Source: Alphaproteobacteria bacterium HGW-Alphaproteobacteria-18 (GTDB lineage Bacteria; Pseudomonadota; Alphaproteobacteria; Caulobacterales; Hyphomonadaceae). Taken from it: 64,000 bases of DNA. Shown one piece after another: positions 53,123 through 63,100 of this stretch (its first letter is position 1; each line of letters begins with the position of its first letter). The notes under the pieces were generated by a model, which saw nothing but the letters and a program-made list of their open reading frames with translations, was not told the DNA's origin and did no database searches. The stretch lies in assembly GCA_002841155.1 (NCBI GenBank), contig PHEH01000005.1, positions 186,001-250,000 on the forward strand, written 5' to 3'. The position numbers and the translations under genes were made by a program.

Positions 53123-54142
53123 ATGTACGAATTTCTTGTCTCCTTTACCAAGCCCCAGACGCTGGCCGCGTATCTGGTTGCCGCAGCCGTTTTCGGCACG
53201 TTCCTGACGATTTTCCTGCCATATCTGCAAGGCAACAGGCTTGAGACCCGACTCAAGGCCGTGGCCACCCAGCGCGAGAAACTGCGCAAGCAGAACCGCG
53301 CGGCGCTCGAAACAAAGGGCCTCCGCCGCAAGGATGACAGTATTGTCGGCTCGATCTCATCGAAGCTGAACCTCGCCCAGGCACTTGAAGATCCCAATGT
53401 CGTGAAGCTGATGAACCAGGCAGGCCTGCGCGGCCCCGGGCCCATCTCGGCCTTCTATTTCGCGCGGATGGCCATGCCCTTTGCCGGGGCGGGCCTGACC
53501 TTCTTCTACATCTTCTTCGTCAATGATCTCGGCCTCAATCCGGTTATGAAATATGGCTCGGTTATTTTCGGGGCTGCGGCCGGTTTCTACGCGCCCAACC
53601 TCTACATCTCCAACCTCGCTCAGAAACGCCAGAAGTCGATCATGCGCGCCTTTCCGGATTCGCTCGACATGCTGCTCATCTGCGTGGAAGCGGGCATGTC
53701 GATCGAAATGGGGTTCAACAAGGTCAGCCAGGAAATCGGTTCAGCCTCACCTGAGCTGGCCGAAGAGTTCGGCATCACCGTGGCTGAACTGTCCTACCTG
53801 CCGGACCGGCGCCTGGCCTATGAAAATCTTGCCCTGCGCACCGGCCATGAGGGCGTCAAGGCCGTCTGTATGGCGCTCGGTCAGGCTGAGCGCTACGGGA
53901 CACCGCTGGGCGACGCACTGCGCATGATGGCCAAGGAAAACCGTGAGATGCGCATGTCGGAGGCGGAGAAAAAGGCCGCGGCACTGCCGGCAAAGCTCAC
54001 CGTGCCGATGATCCTCTTCTTCCTGCCGGTGCTGTTCCTGATCGTGCTTGGCCCGGCCTATATCAAGTATAATGCAATGCAGAAAAAGAACGCGGTCGCG
54101 CCGCAGGTCACTCAGGTCGAGCGGCCCAGCGATCTCGCCTGA
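53123..54142 (+). CDS. tadC: Tad inner-membrane platform protein TadC (CpaH)
   Basis: GspF-like membrane protein of 339 residues, partner of TadB. The T2SSF domain is at about 175-310 (FPDSLDMLLICVEAGMSIEMGF, LGQAERYGTPLGDALRMMA) and the last helix is VPMILFFLPVLFLIVLGPAY. The ATG at 53123 is chosen because it begins directly before the first helix region; the frame is open 24 bases upstream. Last gene of the cpa operon. Confidence 0.95.
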   Translation: MYEFLVSFTKPQTLAAYLVAAAVFGTFLTIFLPYLQGNRLETRLKAVATQREKLRKQNRAALETKGLRRKDDSIVGSISSKLNLAQALEDPNVVKLMNQAGLRGPGPISAFYFARMAMPFAGAGLTFFYIFFVNDLGLNPVMKYGSVIFGAAAGFYAPNLYISNLAQKRQKSIMRAFPDSLDMLLICVEAGMSIEMGFNKVSQEIGSASPELAEEFGITVAELSYLPDRRLAYENLALRTGHEGVKAVCMALGQAERYGTPLGDALRMMAKENREMRMSEAEKKAAALPAKLTVPMILFFLPVLFLIVLGPAYIKYNAMQKKNAVAPQVTQVERPSDLA

Positions 54143-54181
54143 GGGCTTTCCCCGGCCTCTCAGGGCGGCTAGACCGCTGCC

Positions 54182-55684
54182 ATGAAACCACTTGATCTTG
54201 CCCGCACCAGCCTCACCCGCCTTGGCGTCTCCATGCCCTCGGCCAGCGGCGCGATAGCCTGCCGGTCGCCCCTGGATGGTTCCGTGCTCGGATATCTCCC
54301 GGCCGCCGGCCCGGTAGATCATGAAACCGCCGTCAGCCGCGCAGAGCTGGCCTTTCTTGCCTGGCGCGACCTGCCTGCGCCCCGGCGCGGCGAGCTTGTC
54401 CGCCTGCTGGGGGAAGAGCTTCGCGCGGCCAAGGAAGACCTGGCCACGCTGGTTACGCTCGAAGCCGGCAAGATACCGTCAGAAGCTGCCGGAGAAGTGC
54501 AGGAAATGATCGATATCTGCGATTTCGCAGTCGGTCTTTCCCGCCAGCTTCACGGCCTCACCATCGCGTCCGAGCGCCCGGGCCATCGGATGATGGAAAT
54601 CTGGCACCCGGCAGGCATCACCGCCATAATCACCGCGTTCAATTTCCCGGTGGCAGTCTGGGCCTGGAACGCGGCTCTCGCGCTCATCTGCGGTAATCCG
54701 GTGATCTGGAAGCCGTCTGAAAAAACACCGCTCACTGCGCTTGCCGTCATGGCGGTCGCAGAACGCGCGGCCAGGAAGTTCGGCGATGTGCCTGAAGGCC
54801 TTCTGTCCTGTCTCATGGGCGGGGCAGAAACGGGCGCCCGTCTTGCGGAGGACGCGCGCATTGCCATCCTCTCAGCCACTGGCTCCACCCGCATGGGCCG
54901 CGCGGTCGCGCCGGTTGTCGCCCAGCGTTTCGGCAAGATGATCCTTGAGCTTGGCGGCAACAATGCCGGCATCGTCTGTCCGTCGGCGGACCTTGACCTT
55001 GCCCTGCGCGCCATCACCTTCTCGGCTTTGGGAACGGCTGGTCAACGCTGCACCACGATGCGCCGCCTGTTCGTGCACGAGAGTGTCAGCGCGACGCTTG
55101 TCGCGCGCCTCAAATCCGCCTTCGCTTCGGTAAAGGTCGGTGATCCCCGCAGGGAGGGCGTGCTGGTCGGGCCCCTGATTGATGAGGCGGCCGCAGAGGC
55201 GATGCAGGGCGCCCTCAGTGAGGCCCGCGCCCTAGGCGCTGTGGTAACGGGCGGCGATCGCCTTTCCGGAGAGGGCGTCTATGTCCGCCCGGCCATTGTG
55301 GAGATGTCCGGCCAGGCGGGGCCGATGCTGCGCGAGACGTTCGCGCCCATACTCTATACAGTGCCCTATACGGATCTTTCCGAAGCCATCGCCTTGAACA
55401 ACGCGGCGGGCGCCGGGCTCTCTTCTGCTATTTTCACGACAGACCTGCGCGAGGCAGAAACCTTCCTCTCCGCGTCCGGTTCCGATTGCGGCATCGCCAA
55501 CGTCAATATCGGCACCTCTGGTGCAGAGATCGGCGGCGCGTTCGGCGGTGAGAAGGAAACCGGTGGCGGGCGCGAGTCCGGTTCAGACGCCTGGAAAGGC
55601 TACATGCGCCGGGCCACCAATACGATCAACTATTCGCGATCCCTGCCGCTGGCTCAGGGCATCCGCTTCGATCTGCCCGATTAA
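54182..55684 (+). CDS. amaB: ALDH7-type aldehyde dehydrogenase (aminoadipate semialdehyde / P6C dehydrogenase)
   Basis: NAD-dependent aldehyde dehydrogenase of 500 residues. The catalytic Cys290 is in GTAGQRCTTMRRLF and the general base Glu256 in LELGGNNAGIV. NAGIV after ELGGN and GEVQEMIDICDFAVGLSRQL are typical of family 7 (antiquitin/AmaB), which oxidises alpha-aminoadipic semialdehyde in lysine catabolism. The NAD pocket shows ITAFNFPVAVWAWNAALAL and SATGSTRMG. The functional name rests on family resemblance only. It lies 39 bp after tadC on the same strand but has no evident link to pili. Confidence 0.88.
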   Translation: MKPLDLARTSLTRLGVSMPSASGAIACRSPLDGSVLGYLPAAGPVDHETAVSRAELAFLAWRDLPAPRRGELVRLLGEELRAAKEDLATLVTLEAGKIPSEAAGEVQEMIDICDFAVGLSRQLHGLTIASERPGHRMMEIWHPAGITAIITAFNFPVAVWAWNAALALICGNPVIWKPSEKTPLTALAVMAVAERAARKFGDVPEGLLSCLMGGAETGARLAEDARIAILSATGSTRMGRAVAPVVAQRFGKMILELGGNNAGIVCPSADLDLALRAITFSALGTAGQRCTTMRRLFVHESVSATLVARLKSAFASVKVGDPRREGVLVGPLIDEAAAEAMQGALSEARALGAVVTGGDRLSGEGVYVRPAIVEMSGQAGPMLRETFAPILYTVPYTDLSEAIALNNAAGAGLSSAIFTTDLREAETFLSASGSDCGIANVNIGTSGAEIGGAFGGEKETGGGRESGSDAWKGYMRRATNTINYSRSLPLAQGIRFDLPD

Positions 55685-55697
55685 GCTGACGCTGTGC

Positions 55698-56564
55698 CTA
55701 CGGGTTCAGCGTGCCACGCAGCTGGCGCTTGGCGCCGGGCGAGGTGGTGCCCGTAGTGTCGCTGTTGCCTTTCAGCGCGTCATAGCTGCGGGCCGGCTGT
55801 ACCAGCCCGCGCAGCAGGGCGGCATTCTGCTCGGCCACCCTGTCAGGTGCATTCTGTGTACTGACTTCCTTCATCTCGTCAAACCGACCCTGAAGACCGA
55901 TCACGAGCGCCAGGTTTTCCGTCACGCGGCTGCCCGCGCCAGGTTGGGCGGCGGCATTGCGCAGTTGCGCTTCGGCTCCCGGCAGATCACCTGAAAGCAG
56001 CAGGGAGAGGCCATAATTGGTCAGCGTTGTCATCCGGCTCGGCTCGATCGCCAGCGCGCGCTGATAGTTCGCCTGTGCCTGGCGGTGCATTTCCATCTGG
56101 TCGAAGGCTGTGCCCAGGGCTGCCCAGCCATCCGCCCGTTCGGGCGCGGCGCGCGTCACCTGTTCAAAGCTTGACCGCGCAGCTTCGTATTTGCCCTCTG
56201 CCATACGGATACGTCCGTTCACCATCAGCAGATCGGGGTTACCGGGATGGATCACCAGCGTCTTGGTCACCACATCGAGGGCGCGTTCCTGGCTGCCCAT
56301 CGCCCGCAGCGCATCGGCAAATTGCAGGGCGGTTTCGATGTTCTGCGGGTCTTTCTGGTATTCTTTCGACCAGAAATTTGCCCGTGTCAGCGGATCTGCG
56401 CGGTTGGCTGCGTCGCGTTCCGCCTGAGGGGCGGGGGCAAGGGCTGCCTCAACGGCCTGGGCCAGTTCCTTGTCCGCCTGGCTCTGCCCGGTGGATGCGC
56501 AGGCACTGGCCACCGCCGCAAGGGCGAGCGCGAGGCCGGCAAAGGGCTTTTTGGCACTGGACAT
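55698..56564 (-). CDS. tadD: Pilus assembly TPR lipoprotein TadD
   Basis: 288-residue lipoprotein (lipobox AVASACAST, Cys at about 22) with about four to five TPR units, such as NIETALQFADALRAMGSQERAL, NPDLLMVNGRIRMAEGKYEAA and ADGWAALGTAFDQMEMHRQA. TadD is an outer-membrane-associated pilotin-like factor for the Tad secretin. It is convergent with the ALDH gene (13 bp between stops), so it is expressed apart from the cpa operon. GGAG lies 7 bases before the ATG. Confidence 0.9.
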   Translation of the reverse strand: MSSAKKPFAGLALALAAVASACASTGQSQADKELAQAVEAALAPAPQAERDAANRADPLTRANFWSKEYQKDPQNIETALQFADALRAMGSQERALDVVTKTLVIHPGNPDLLMVNGRIRMAEGKYEAARSSFEQVTRAAPERADGWAALGTAFDQMEMHRQAQANYQRALAIEPSRMTTLTNYGLSLLLSGDLPGAEAQLRNAAAQPGAGSRVTENLALVIGLQGRFDEMKEVSTQNAPDRVAEQNAALLRGLVQPARSYDALKGNSDTTGTTSPGAKRQLRGTLNP

Positions 56565-56685
56565 CGGCAGGCTCCGTGTATGTATCCCTGTAGGTCAGAG
56601 GTTACTTTGCCCCCGCCCGGGTCAAAGTTCGGTTAACGCCGGAGCCTGCGCCATTAACCACCGAGACGCCCCCGAAAGGCCAGAC

Positions 56686-58056
56686 ATGCATAAATCCTTC
56701 ACCACCGACGCCCCCCAAGCCGTCCGGGTCTGGCTCTACACGAGCCCCCTGTTCGGCGCGCTGGAGAACGATCCGTTCCCCAATGCGCGGGCGATTGCGG
56801 CGGCGCAGGGCTTCACCGGCGGGGCAGGGCAGAGCGTCCTGGTGCCCGGCCCGGATGGCCGCACGTCCGACATTCTCTATGGCCTGGGGCCGGGCTCAGA
56901 TCAGCTCGCCCTGGCGGCGCTGTCGGCAAAGCTTTCGGCCGGCGATTATGAAATTGCCTTTGCCGGCGGCTATCCTTTCGCCAGCATCGCGGCAGGCTGG
57001 GCGGACGGGGCGTACCGTTTCGATGGCTACAAATCCGAAAAGCTGCCGCCCCCGCGCCTCGTGATCCCGGCGTCAGAAGATGCCGCCCGTCTCTCGCGGG
57101 AAGCGGACGCCATCTGCGGCCTGCGCGACCTCGTCAACACGCCGGCCGCCGATATGGGTCCCGAACAGATCCACGCCCGTATGTCTGCGCTTGGCGACCG
57201 TCATGGCGCGCGCGTTGCCGCCATTGTCGGCGACACGTTGATCGATGAGAATTACCCGATGGTCCATGCTGTCGGGCGCGCTGCGGTAAAGGCGCCCCGC
57301 TTCCTGATGCTGGAATGGGGCACGCCCGGCGCGCCGAAAGTCTCGCTCTGCGGCAAGGGCATCACCTTCGATACCGGCGGCCTCAACATCAAGACCGGCG
57401 ACGGCATGCGCATCATGAAGAAGGATATGGGCGGGGCCGCCCATGCCATTGCACTGGCCCAGCTCGTCATGGAAGCGCGCCTGCCCGTGCATCTGCGCCT
57501 CTTCGTGTCAGCGGCGGAAAACGCCATCGCGGGCGACGCGTTCCGCCCCGGCGACATCCTGCAAAGCCGCAAGGGGCTAACCGTCGAGATCGACAATACA
57601 GACGCTGAAGGCCGCCTCGTACTGGCCGACGCGCTCACCCGCGCCAGCGAAGACCAGCCTGACCTCCTGATCGACTTTGCCACCCTCACCGGCGCCGCCC
57701 GTGTCGCCCTCGGCCCAGATTTGGCGCCGCTGTATACCGATGACGAGCAGCTCGCCGCCGACATTCTCGCCGCCTCCGAAGAGGTAGGCGATCCGGTCTG
57801 GCGCATGCCGCTCTGGGATCCCTATCTCAGCTATATGCAAAGCCCGGTTGCTGACCTTGTGAACTCCGGCGGGGCCGGGATGGCCGGCTCGATCACGGCG
57901 GCGATCTTCCTCAAACAGTTCGTCTCGGCCAAAAGCTGGGCGCATTTCGACATCTGGGCCTGGCGCAAGACCAAATACGGCCGCCCCGATGGCGCCGCCG
58001 CCTGCGGCCTGCGCGCGGTCTACGCCATGCTGGAAAAACGCTACCCGGCGGTCTGA
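56686..58056 (+). CDS. pepA: Leucyl aminopeptidase, M17 family
   Basis: Cytoplasmic di-metal aminopeptidase of 456 residues. The M17 core is complete: CGKGITFDTGGLNIK (metal-binding Lys and Asp), MRIMKKDMGGAAHAIA, SAAENAIAGDAFRPGDI and the family signature NTDAEGRLVLADAL. The N-terminal domain (about 1-140) is the variable non-catalytic part, shorter than in E. coli PepA. The ATG at 56686 is used; the frame is open upstream into the tadD region. Divergent from tadD. Confidence 0.93.
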   Translation: MHKSFTTDAPQAVRVWLYTSPLFGALENDPFPNARAIAAAQGFTGGAGQSVLVPGPDGRTSDILYGLGPGSDQLALAALSAKLSAGDYEIAFAGGYPFASIAAGWADGAYRFDGYKSEKLPPPRLVIPASEDAARLSREADAICGLRDLVNTPAADMGPEQIHARMSALGDRHGARVAAIVGDTLIDENYPMVHAVGRAAVKAPRFLMLEWGTPGAPKVSLCGKGITFDTGGLNIKTGDGMRIMKKDMGGAAHAIALAQLVMEARLPVHLRLFVSAAENAIAGDAFRPGDILQSRKGLTVEIDNTDAEGRLVLADALTRASEDQPDLLIDFATLTGAARVALGPDLAPLYTDDEQLAADILAASEEVGDPVWRMPLWDPYLSYMQSPVADLVNSGGAGMAGSITAAIFLKQFVSAKSWAHFDIWAWRKTKYGRPDGAAACGLRAVYAMLEKRYPAV

Positions 58057-58079
58057 ACAGAACAGCCCCTCCACCGTCA

Positions 58080-58428
58080 TCCCGGACGCCGCAAAACGGT
58101 GATCCGGGGCCTTCTGTCAGGGGGCATCGTTCCATTGCTGGACAGGCAGAGGCCCTGTCCACGCCTTCCGCCTGATATCTGCGCCAGTTTCCATGCGCGC
58201 TATCCGCCCGGACTGCGGCTGAGGGCATCATGCCCGCATCACCTCTCGTCCTGTCATCCATCTGGCGCGAGGTGAGGGGTCTCACCAGCCCCGGCAGCGG
58301 AGGCGGAAGGTGTCGCGAACCTTCCATCTCGCATCGTTCATCATCGCACGCGGCGCATTCTGCCTCCGCCTGCCACACCCCAGCAAAACCGGAAGGGTCC
58401 GCCCCTGTCCGGCTTTTCGTGCTGGCGC
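58080..58428. other. Gene-free gap with dispersed-repeat-like sequence
   Basis: About 350 bases between the aminopeptidase and TPR genes. It begins CCGGACGCCGCAAAACGG and continues to TGATCCGGGGCC, resembling the CATCCCGGACGC-type intergenic repeat of Alphaproteobacteria. The remainder is GC-rich with short inverted segments. No reading frame with a ribosome site or recognisable protein was found. It may be a decayed gene or repeat insertion. Confidence 0.4.
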
Positions 58429-59085
58429 TCAGTCTCCCGCCTTCAGGCGGATCGCTTCGCGCACACGTCCGCGCACGAGCAGCGTGTCGATGTTTTTCGG
58501 GTCGGCCGCCATTGCGGTCTCGACATCCTTCATGGCCAGGTCGAGCGCGTCCTTGTTGAGGTGCACTTCGGCGCGCATCTGGTGGGCCGTGGCATCGCCG
58601 GGTGTGTTCGCGATCGCGATGTTGAGATCCTTCAGCGCCTCGTCCCATTTGTCGATCAGCATGTAGGCGGTTGCCCGGTCGAGCAGCAGGTCATTCTCGT
58701 TCGGGGCAAGGCGCAGCGCTTCGGAGAAGGAGACAGCGGCCGCTTCCGCCGCGCCGATCTGCAGCCAGGCATTGCCCGCCTGGGAGAGGTATACCGCACG
58801 CTGCTCCATCGTGCCGCCATCGCTCGACATCGCCAGATTCTCCAGCCGGATGGCGCCTTCTTCGGCATTGCCCAGGGCAATCAGGGCCAGGGCCGTGCAC
58901 TGGCGCGCGCCGGGCCGGTTGCCTTCGAACGTCCAGGCCAGCCCATCTTCATAGGCTTCGTCTGGCGCCGTCTCGATCTTGGCAACGCAGGCTTCCAGCT
59001 TTCTCGCCTCGGCGGCGGCAATCTCGGCCCCTGCACTCTGTTGCAGGAAAAGGGCCGCACCTGCGACCATAGCAATAAGTGACAT
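58429..59085 (-). CDS. Periplasmic TPR protein
   Basis: 218-residue protein with a likely signal peptide (1-20, MSLIAMVAGAALFLQQSAGA) and at least three TPR units toward the C-terminus (ENDLLLDRATAYMLIDKWDEAL, DATAHQMRAEVHLNKDALDLA, NIDTLLVRGRVREAIRL). A Cys pair (EACVAK, ARQCTA) may form a disulfide. Divergent from the epimerase gene. No partner is visible, so the role is unknown. Confidence 0.82.
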   Translation of the reverse strand: MSLIAMVAGAALFLQQSAGAEIAAAEARKLEACVAKIETAPDEAYEDGLAWTFEGNRPGARQCTALALIALGNAEEGAIRLENLAMSSDGGTMEQRAVYLSQAGNAWLQIGAAEAAAVSFSEALRLAPNENDLLLDRATAYMLIDKWDEALKDLNIAIANTPGDATAHQMRAEVHLNKDALDLAMKDVETAMAADPKNIDTLLVRGRVREAIRLKAGD

Positions 59086-59148
59086 GGGCAGGACACTCCA
59101 AAGCCTCTATCTCATTGTCCTTAGGCGCAATCGGAGCACCCTTGGCAA

Positions 59149-60012
59149 ATGACAGTTCAGCCATCTCTGCTGTTTGTTTTCGGACTTGGCTACTCTGCCC
59201 AACAGTTGGCCAGCCGCTTGATGGCAGCAGGCTGGCAGGTTGCCGGCACCGTCCGCAGCGAGGGCAAAGCCGCCGAGCTCAGGTCTCGGGGAATTGACGC
59301 GCAGGTCTGGTCCGGGGAAGAGCCGGTAGAGATACCCGGCGGCGCTCACTGGCTGGTCACACTGCCACCCGGCAAGGACGGCTGCCCGGCGGCGCAAAGC
59401 GTCCTGAAGTGTCCTGATTTGTCCCGATCTGTCACCTATCTGTCCACAACTGGCGTGTATGGAGACCTGAATGGCGGCTGGGTGACCGAGTGGAGTGAGG
59501 TGAATCCCGGCTCGCCGCGGGCGGCCGCGCGGATCAGGGCTGAGGGACAGTGGCAGGCCCTGACCGGGGGGAGGGCGCGCCTTGTCCGCCTGCCGGGCAT
59601 CTACGGACCCGGCCGGTCTGCCTTCGACCGGCTGAGGGATGGCACGGCCCGGCGCATCCTCAAGGAAGGCCAGGTCTTTTCGCGTATCCATGTTGATGAC
59701 ATCGCCTCGGGCCTGGAAGCGCTGATGCAGCGCCCGGAAGCCACAGGGGTTTTTCATCTCTGCGATGAGCTGCCCGCGCCGCCCCAGGATGTCATTACGT
59801 ACGCCGCAGAGCTCCTCGGCCGGCCAGCCCCGCCTGAAATTCCGTTCGAGGCGGCAGACCTGTCCCCCATGGCGGCGAGCTTCTATGCCGAGTGCAAGCG
59901 CGTTTCCAATGCGCGGGCAAAAGCCGCCCTGCGCTGGCGCCCTGCCTATCCCACCTACAAAGAGGGTCTGCGCGCCATTCTTGCGGCCGAAAGCGCAAAA
60001 ATATTTCCCTGA
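59149..60012 (+). CDS. SDR-type NAD(P)-dependent epimerase (YeeZ-like)
   Basis: 287-residue short-chain dehydrogenase/epimerase-fold protein. The N-terminal nucleotide-binding loop is a variant, LFVFGLGYSAQQLASRL (GxGxxA/S). YLSTTGVYGDLNGGWVTEW carries the Ser/Thr and Tyr positions, and RLPGIYGPGRSAFDRL is the extended-SDR segment typical of YeeZ-like proteins. The C-terminal tail is WRPAYPTYKEGLRAIL. The usual YxxxK is replaced by SPRAAARIRAEG after the Tyr region, so catalysis is uncertain. Substrate unknown. Confidence 0.85.
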   Translation: MTVQPSLLFVFGLGYSAQQLASRLMAAGWQVAGTVRSEGKAAELRSRGIDAQVWSGEEPVEIPGGAHWLVTLPPGKDGCPAAQSVLKCPDLSRSVTYLSTTGVYGDLNGGWVTEWSEVNPGSPRAAARIRAEGQWQALTGGRARLVRLPGIYGPGRSAFDRLRDGTARRILKEGQVFSRIHVDDIASGLEALMQRPEATGVFHLCDELPAPPQDVITYAAELLGRPAPPEIPFEAADLSPMAASFYAECKRVSNARAKAALRWRPAYPTYKEGLRAILAAESAKIFP

Positions 60013-60100
60013 TTTTCGCGACTTAGCCTCAATCGTGCCCTGTTGGCGCCAGCCTTATCAGGTGTAAGGTGAAGTGGGCGGAGATCAGAGGACGATCATC

Positions 60101-63100
60101 ATGGCATTGCAGGTACGTGGCCCCTTGGCTGGGTTCAAGGCCGTTGTTTTTACATTGCTTTTGGCAGGCCTTGCCGCATGTGGCGGCTCGCAGACGGTGA
60201 CGACAGCCGATGAAGATGCAGACGCGACTGTCCTCGTCGAACGCTCCCCGGCCGACCAGGTTGCCGCCCGCAAACGCGAAGAAGCCCGCCGCAAGGCCCG
60301 TGAAGGCGAGACGCAGGACTTCTCCTACTTCCGCTACCGGATCGACACCGCCACCGAACAACCCCTTGCCTGCTTTGTATTTTCTGCCGCTCTTGATCCT
60401 CAGACGGACTACTCACCTTATTTGGAGTTCCGCCCCTCCTTCCGCGCGGCCCTGACCGTCGAAGGGCGCGAGCTCTGTGTCGGCGGCCTCGCCTTCGGTA
60501 CCAGCCGCACCGCCACGATCCTGGCGGGTCTGCCCGCTGCCGATGGCCGCACCCTGAAGCGCGGCGAAACCGTGCCCATCGACTTTGCGGACCGCCCGCC
60601 CTTCGTCGGCTTCAAGGGGACAGGCGTGATCCTGCCCCGTGAGAATGCCGATGGTCTGCCTGTGGAAACGGTCAATGTTGATGGGGTCAAGGTCACCGTC
60701 ACCCGTGTCAACGACCGCGCCATCGTCTTCAAGAATGTCAGTGAAGGCCAGACGACCCGTCAGGGTCAGTGGTCCTGGCTCTGGGGCGAAGATTCGCCGG
60801 AAGACGTGGGCGAAGAAATCTTCTCCGGCCTGATGGATGTGACCAACGTTCCGAACGCACCGGTCGTCACCGTTTTCCCGCTTCAGGATGTTGTCGGCCC
60901 GATGAAGCCCGGAGCCTATTTCGTCCGGGTTGAAGATGCTGCGAAACTGACCGGTTCTGAAGGCCCTCCAGCCGCTTCTGGCCGATGGATACTGCTCACA
61001 GACCTTGCCCTGACGGCCTATTATGGAGAGCAGGGGCTCGACGTGACCCTGCGTTCGCTGAAGGATGGCAAGACGGTCAGCGATGCCACCGTCCAGCTGA
61101 TCGCCGCCAACAACTCGGTTCTGGCAGAAACCAAACCCGATGCCTCCGGCCGTATCTCGTTCGACAAGCCGCTCCTGAGCGGCAAGGGAACGATGGCGCC
61201 CCGGCTTGTTGTCGCGACCAACACCAAAGGTGAACTCGCAGCCCTCGACCTCAACCGCTCGCCGGTTGATCTGTCTGAATACACCGTCGGCGGGCGCCGC
61301 ACGCCCGGCCCGGTGGATGCCTATGTCTATTCAGATCGCGGCATCTACCGCCCCGGCGAAACGGTCGAGCTGACCGCGATGCTGCGCGACCGCGCAGGCC
61401 GCCAGGTCACCGGCCGCAATGGCCATCTCGTGATCTATCGCCCCAATGGCCTTGTTGCCTCCAAGACCCGTTTCACCGATCCCAAATCCGGCGCTGTCCT
61501 GCAGAGCTTTGCACTGCCCCGCGGCGCCTCGCGCGGCGAATGGCGCGCCAGCATCGAGATCGACGGCCTCACATCCCCTGCCGGTGAAATGCGCTTTGCG
61601 GTCGAGGATTTCGTGCCCCAGCGGATCGCGGTGGATGTCACCGCCGATCAGGAAGCGCCGATGAAAGCCGGCGCAACGCGCAATGTCGATATTGCGGCCC
61701 GCTTCCTCTATGGCGCGCCCGGCGCGGGGCTCACGGTCAAGACCGAAGCCCGGATGGAGCCAGATCCCAAACCCTTCAAGGCGTTTGAAGGCTTCACCTA
61801 TGGCCGTCATGACCAGAGCTTCGAGCAGCAGATCCTCGAATTTGAGGATGTGACGACCGATGGTGCCGGCAAGGCGCTGGTGCGCCTCTCACCTGGCACG
61901 GCCGGGTCCAATTCCGGCATTCCGCTGCGCCTCAACACGGTGGTCAGCGTGCTGGAGCCCGGCGGACGCGCCGTGTCTGAAAGTGTCCGTGTCCCGTATC
62001 GCCCCGAAAACCTCTATGTCGGTCTCAAGCCCGGCTTTGAGAGTTCGGTACAGGAGGGCGGGGAAGCCAGGTTCGAGGTTGTGGCCGTCAATGCCGATGG
62101 CCAGGCTTCAGCGCAGCGGCTTTCCTGGAAAGTGCTTCAGATCAACTATCATTATGACTGGTACCGCGAAGGCGAGACTTGGAACTGGCGCCGCTCGCGC
62201 ACGGTCACCAAGGTCAACGAAGGCGTGGTCAGCACACCTGCCGGCGGGACTGCCGAAATCAAGGTGGCAGCGCTCGACTGGGGCAGCCATGAACTGGTTG
62301 TCGAAGGACAAGGCCCGAATGCCTCGGTGGGCGCCTCCACAGGCTTCTATGTCGGTTGGGGTGGCTGGGCGAGCGCAGATGGTACCGAAGCGCCTGACCG
62401 CGTGAAGGTCGTCGCCGCAGAGAAGACCCCGAAAGTTGGCCAGAATGCCGAACTGACAATCCTGCCGCCCTATGACGGTCAGGCTCAGATTGTTGTGGCA
62501 ACCGACCGTGTGCTGTCTGTCCAGAACGTCTCGGTCAGCGCAGCGGGCACCCGCGTCACCCTTCCGGTCACGGAAGAATGGGGCGAAGGCGCCTATGTGA
62601 TGGTGAATGTCTATTCGGGCCGCGATCCGGTATTGCGGGCAAAGCCACGCCGCGCTGTGGGCATCGCTCATGTGCCGGTGGATATGGCTGCCCGCACCTT
62701 TGCCCTGACGATCAACGCGCCTGATCTTGCGCGCCCGCGTGGTGAGCAGATGGTCGAGGTGGAGATCAAGGGCGGGCCGCGTGAGCCGGTCTTCCTGACC
62801 GTCGCGGCTGTAGACGAGGGCATCCTCCAGCTGACCAAGTTCAAGTCGCCTGATCCGGTCGCCCATTATTTCGGCCGCAAGGCGCTCGGCGTTGAACTCT
62901 ATGATGATTATGGCCGCCTGCTCGATCCCAATCTCGGCATGCCCGCTGAAGTCCGCTCCGGCGGTGACCAGCTGGGTGGGGAAGGGCTCTCGGTTGTTCC
63001 GGTCAAGTCGGTCGTGCTCTATTCCGGCCTCGTGGATGTCGGACGGTCGGGCAAGGCCCGCGTGCGTCTTGATATCCCGGAGTTCAATGGCCAGTTGAGG

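Noticed and set aside
56633..56657. TTAACG and TTAACC half-sites between tadD and pepA as a CtrA box
   Set aside because: The half-sites are 21 bp apart, not the required 11 bp period (TTAA-N7-TTAA).
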